From an uncultured Coprococcus sp. (GTDB lineage Bacteria; Bacillota_A; Clostridia; Lachnospirales; Lachnospiraceae): a stretch of DNA of 7,302 nt. The first letter of the stretch is position 1, and every line of letters begins with the position of its first letter. Made by a program: the position numbers and the translations under genes. The notes below the pieces were generated by a model, which searched no databases, was not told the origin of the DNA, and saw only the letters and a program-made list of their open reading frames with translations. This document shows, in pieces, positions 5,615 to 7,302 of this stretch. The stretch spans positions 1-7,302 of the forward strand of contig CAAGAB010000339.1 in assembly GCA_900767685.1 (NCBI GenBank), written 5' to 3'.

Positions 5615-5642
5615 TTGATTTTTTTGCGGAAATGGATAGAAT
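5615..5642 (+). promoter_or_regulatory. Vegetative promoter of groESL
   Basis: TTGATT (5615-5620) and TAGAAT (5637-5642) are spaced by 16 bp, with initiation near 5649, a few bases before the CIRCE element. Repressor bound at CIRCE would therefore block the start of transcription. Confidence 0.6.
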
Positions 5643-5653
5643 ATAAAACAGTG

Positions 5654-5680
5654 TTAGCACTCACATAAATTGAGTGCTAA
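5654..5680 (+). promoter_or_regulatory. CIRCE operator (HrcA binding site)
   Basis: TTAGCACTC (5654-5662) and GAGTGCTAA (5672-5680) flank a 9-nt spacer, an exact match to the consensus CIRCE inverted repeat. HrcA binds it and represses groESL at normal temperature; HrcA activity is itself promoted by GroEL, closing a feedback loop. The hrcA gene is not in this window, as expected when it sits with grpE-dnaK-dnaJ. Confidence 0.97.
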
Positions 5681-5730
5681 AAACGAAAAACGAGAAAAAA
5701 TAAGAAATAATAAATCAGGAGGTATATATC

Positions 5731-6018
5731 ATGAAGTTAAGACCACTTGGAGACAGAGTAGTATTAAAGCAGTCAGTAGCAGAGGAGACAACAAAGTCTG
5801 GAATAGTTTTGCCAGGTCAGGCAAAAGAAAAGCCACAGTATGCAGAGGTTATAGAAGTTGGTCCTGGAGCAGTTGTGGATGGCAAGCTTGTTCCTATGGA
5901 TGTAAAGGTTGGAGATACTGTAATATATCAGAAGTTCGCAGGCTCAGAGGTTAAGCTTGACGATGAGGAGTACATAGTTATCAAGCAGGACAGCATCCTT
6001 GCAATCGTTGAGAAATAA
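5731..6018 (+). CDS. groES: Co-chaperonin GroES (Hsp10)
   Basis: The 95-residue lid of the chaperonin, which as a heptamer caps the GroEL ring during ATP-driven folding of cytoplasmic proteins. The family signature is present from the start: KLRPLGDRVVLK, then the mobile loop with SGIVLPG (the I25-V26-L27 tripeptide that contacts GroEL), then EVIEVGPGAV, VKVGDTVIYQKFAGSEVKLDDEEYIV split across residues 59-84, and a terminal ILAIVEK. The length is standard. Translation starts at ATG 5731 after a strong AGGAGGT (5717-5723) with 8-nt spacing. It is the first gene of the CIRCE-controlled operon and is followed 117 nt later by groEL. Confidence 0.98.
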   Translation: MKLRPLGDRVVLKQSVAEETTKSGIVLPGQAKEKPQYAEVIEVGPGAVVDGKLVPMDVKVGDTVIYQKFAGSEVKLDDEEYIVIKQDSILAIVEK

Positions 6019-6055
6019 TCGTTTTTGATATTGAGGCGATACACGGATAATAGAC

Positions 6056-6079
6056 ATTACATATTGTGATGTAATTTTT
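6056..6079 (+). terminator. Weak hairpin with short T run between groES and groEL
   Basis: ATTACAT (6056-6062) and ATGTAAT (6069-6075) form a 7-bp AT-rich stem with a 6-nt loop followed by TTTT. It is too weak to be a full stop and more likely acts as a partial attenuator, a processing or stabilising hairpin, or nothing. A loose promoter-like pair (TTGATA 6025-6030, GATAAT 6046-6051, 15-bp spacer) lies just before it. Confidence 0.35.
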
Positions 6080-6129
6080 AGACGCATAAATAATAAGACA
6101 GAAAAAGACAGATTAAGATATGGAGGTAG

Positions 6130-7302
<1,173 letters not shown>

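Noticed and set aside
5670..5954. 94-codon plus-strand frame overlapping CIRCE and groES
   Set aside because: It begins inside the CIRCE element and covers most of groES in another frame; its Trp/Gly/Ser-rich end is typical out-of-frame noise.

Overview
The window looks like chromosomal core sequence from a low-to-moderate-GC Gram-positive anaerobe, most likely a Lachnospiraceae member of the Clostridia (a Coprococcus- or Butyrivibrio-like genome is my guess, from recall only). The clues are a SigH (Spo0H)-type sigma factor, a CIRCE-controlled groES-groEL operon, AGGAGG-type ribosome binding sites, AT-rich intergenic DNA, a tRNA gene without an encoded CCA, and proteins such as the Cys/His-duplicated protein at 3724-4443 that I associate with this family. 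I see no phage, transposon, CRISPR or toxin-antitoxin signature.

Layout. Positions 1-597 hold a sigH-like gene whose true start may lie before the window. A perfect 13-bp bidirectional terminator (622-654) separates it from a convergent tRNA-Thr(GGU) gene on the minus strand (670-742), which has its own strong promoter at 765-793. The glnS gene (990-2666) follows after a roughly 110-nt leader. That leader has a possible 10-codon ORF, an 11-bp direct repeat and a hairpin whose 3' arm could alternatively pair with the glnS Shine-Dalgarno sequence. A permuted papain-like (YiiX/NlpC-P60-type) protein is encoded at 2796-3530. It converges on a minus-strand gene for an uncharacterised protein with two CxxC...CxxH modules (3724-4443); a long two-way terminator (3578-3647) lies between them. 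That minus-strand gene is divergent from an OGG1-type 8-oxoguanine DNA glycosylase (4681-5556), and the two appear to share overlapping promoters around an imperfect ACGT-centred palindrome (4504-4551). The window ends with promoter, CIRCE, groES (5731-6018) and groEL (6136 to beyond 7302, truncated by the window edge after 389 codons).

Functionally these are mostly independent transcription units: transition-state/stress sigma factor, decoding (tRNA-Thr, GlnRS), oxidative DNA repair, heat-shock chaperonin, and two poorly characterised proteins. The points most worth a second look are the glnS leader, the overlapping divergent promoters, the duplicated Cys/His protein, and the active-site substitutions in the glycosylase. 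I do not see convincing evidence of a complete new multi-gene system; the novelty here is in regulation and in two uncharacterised proteins.
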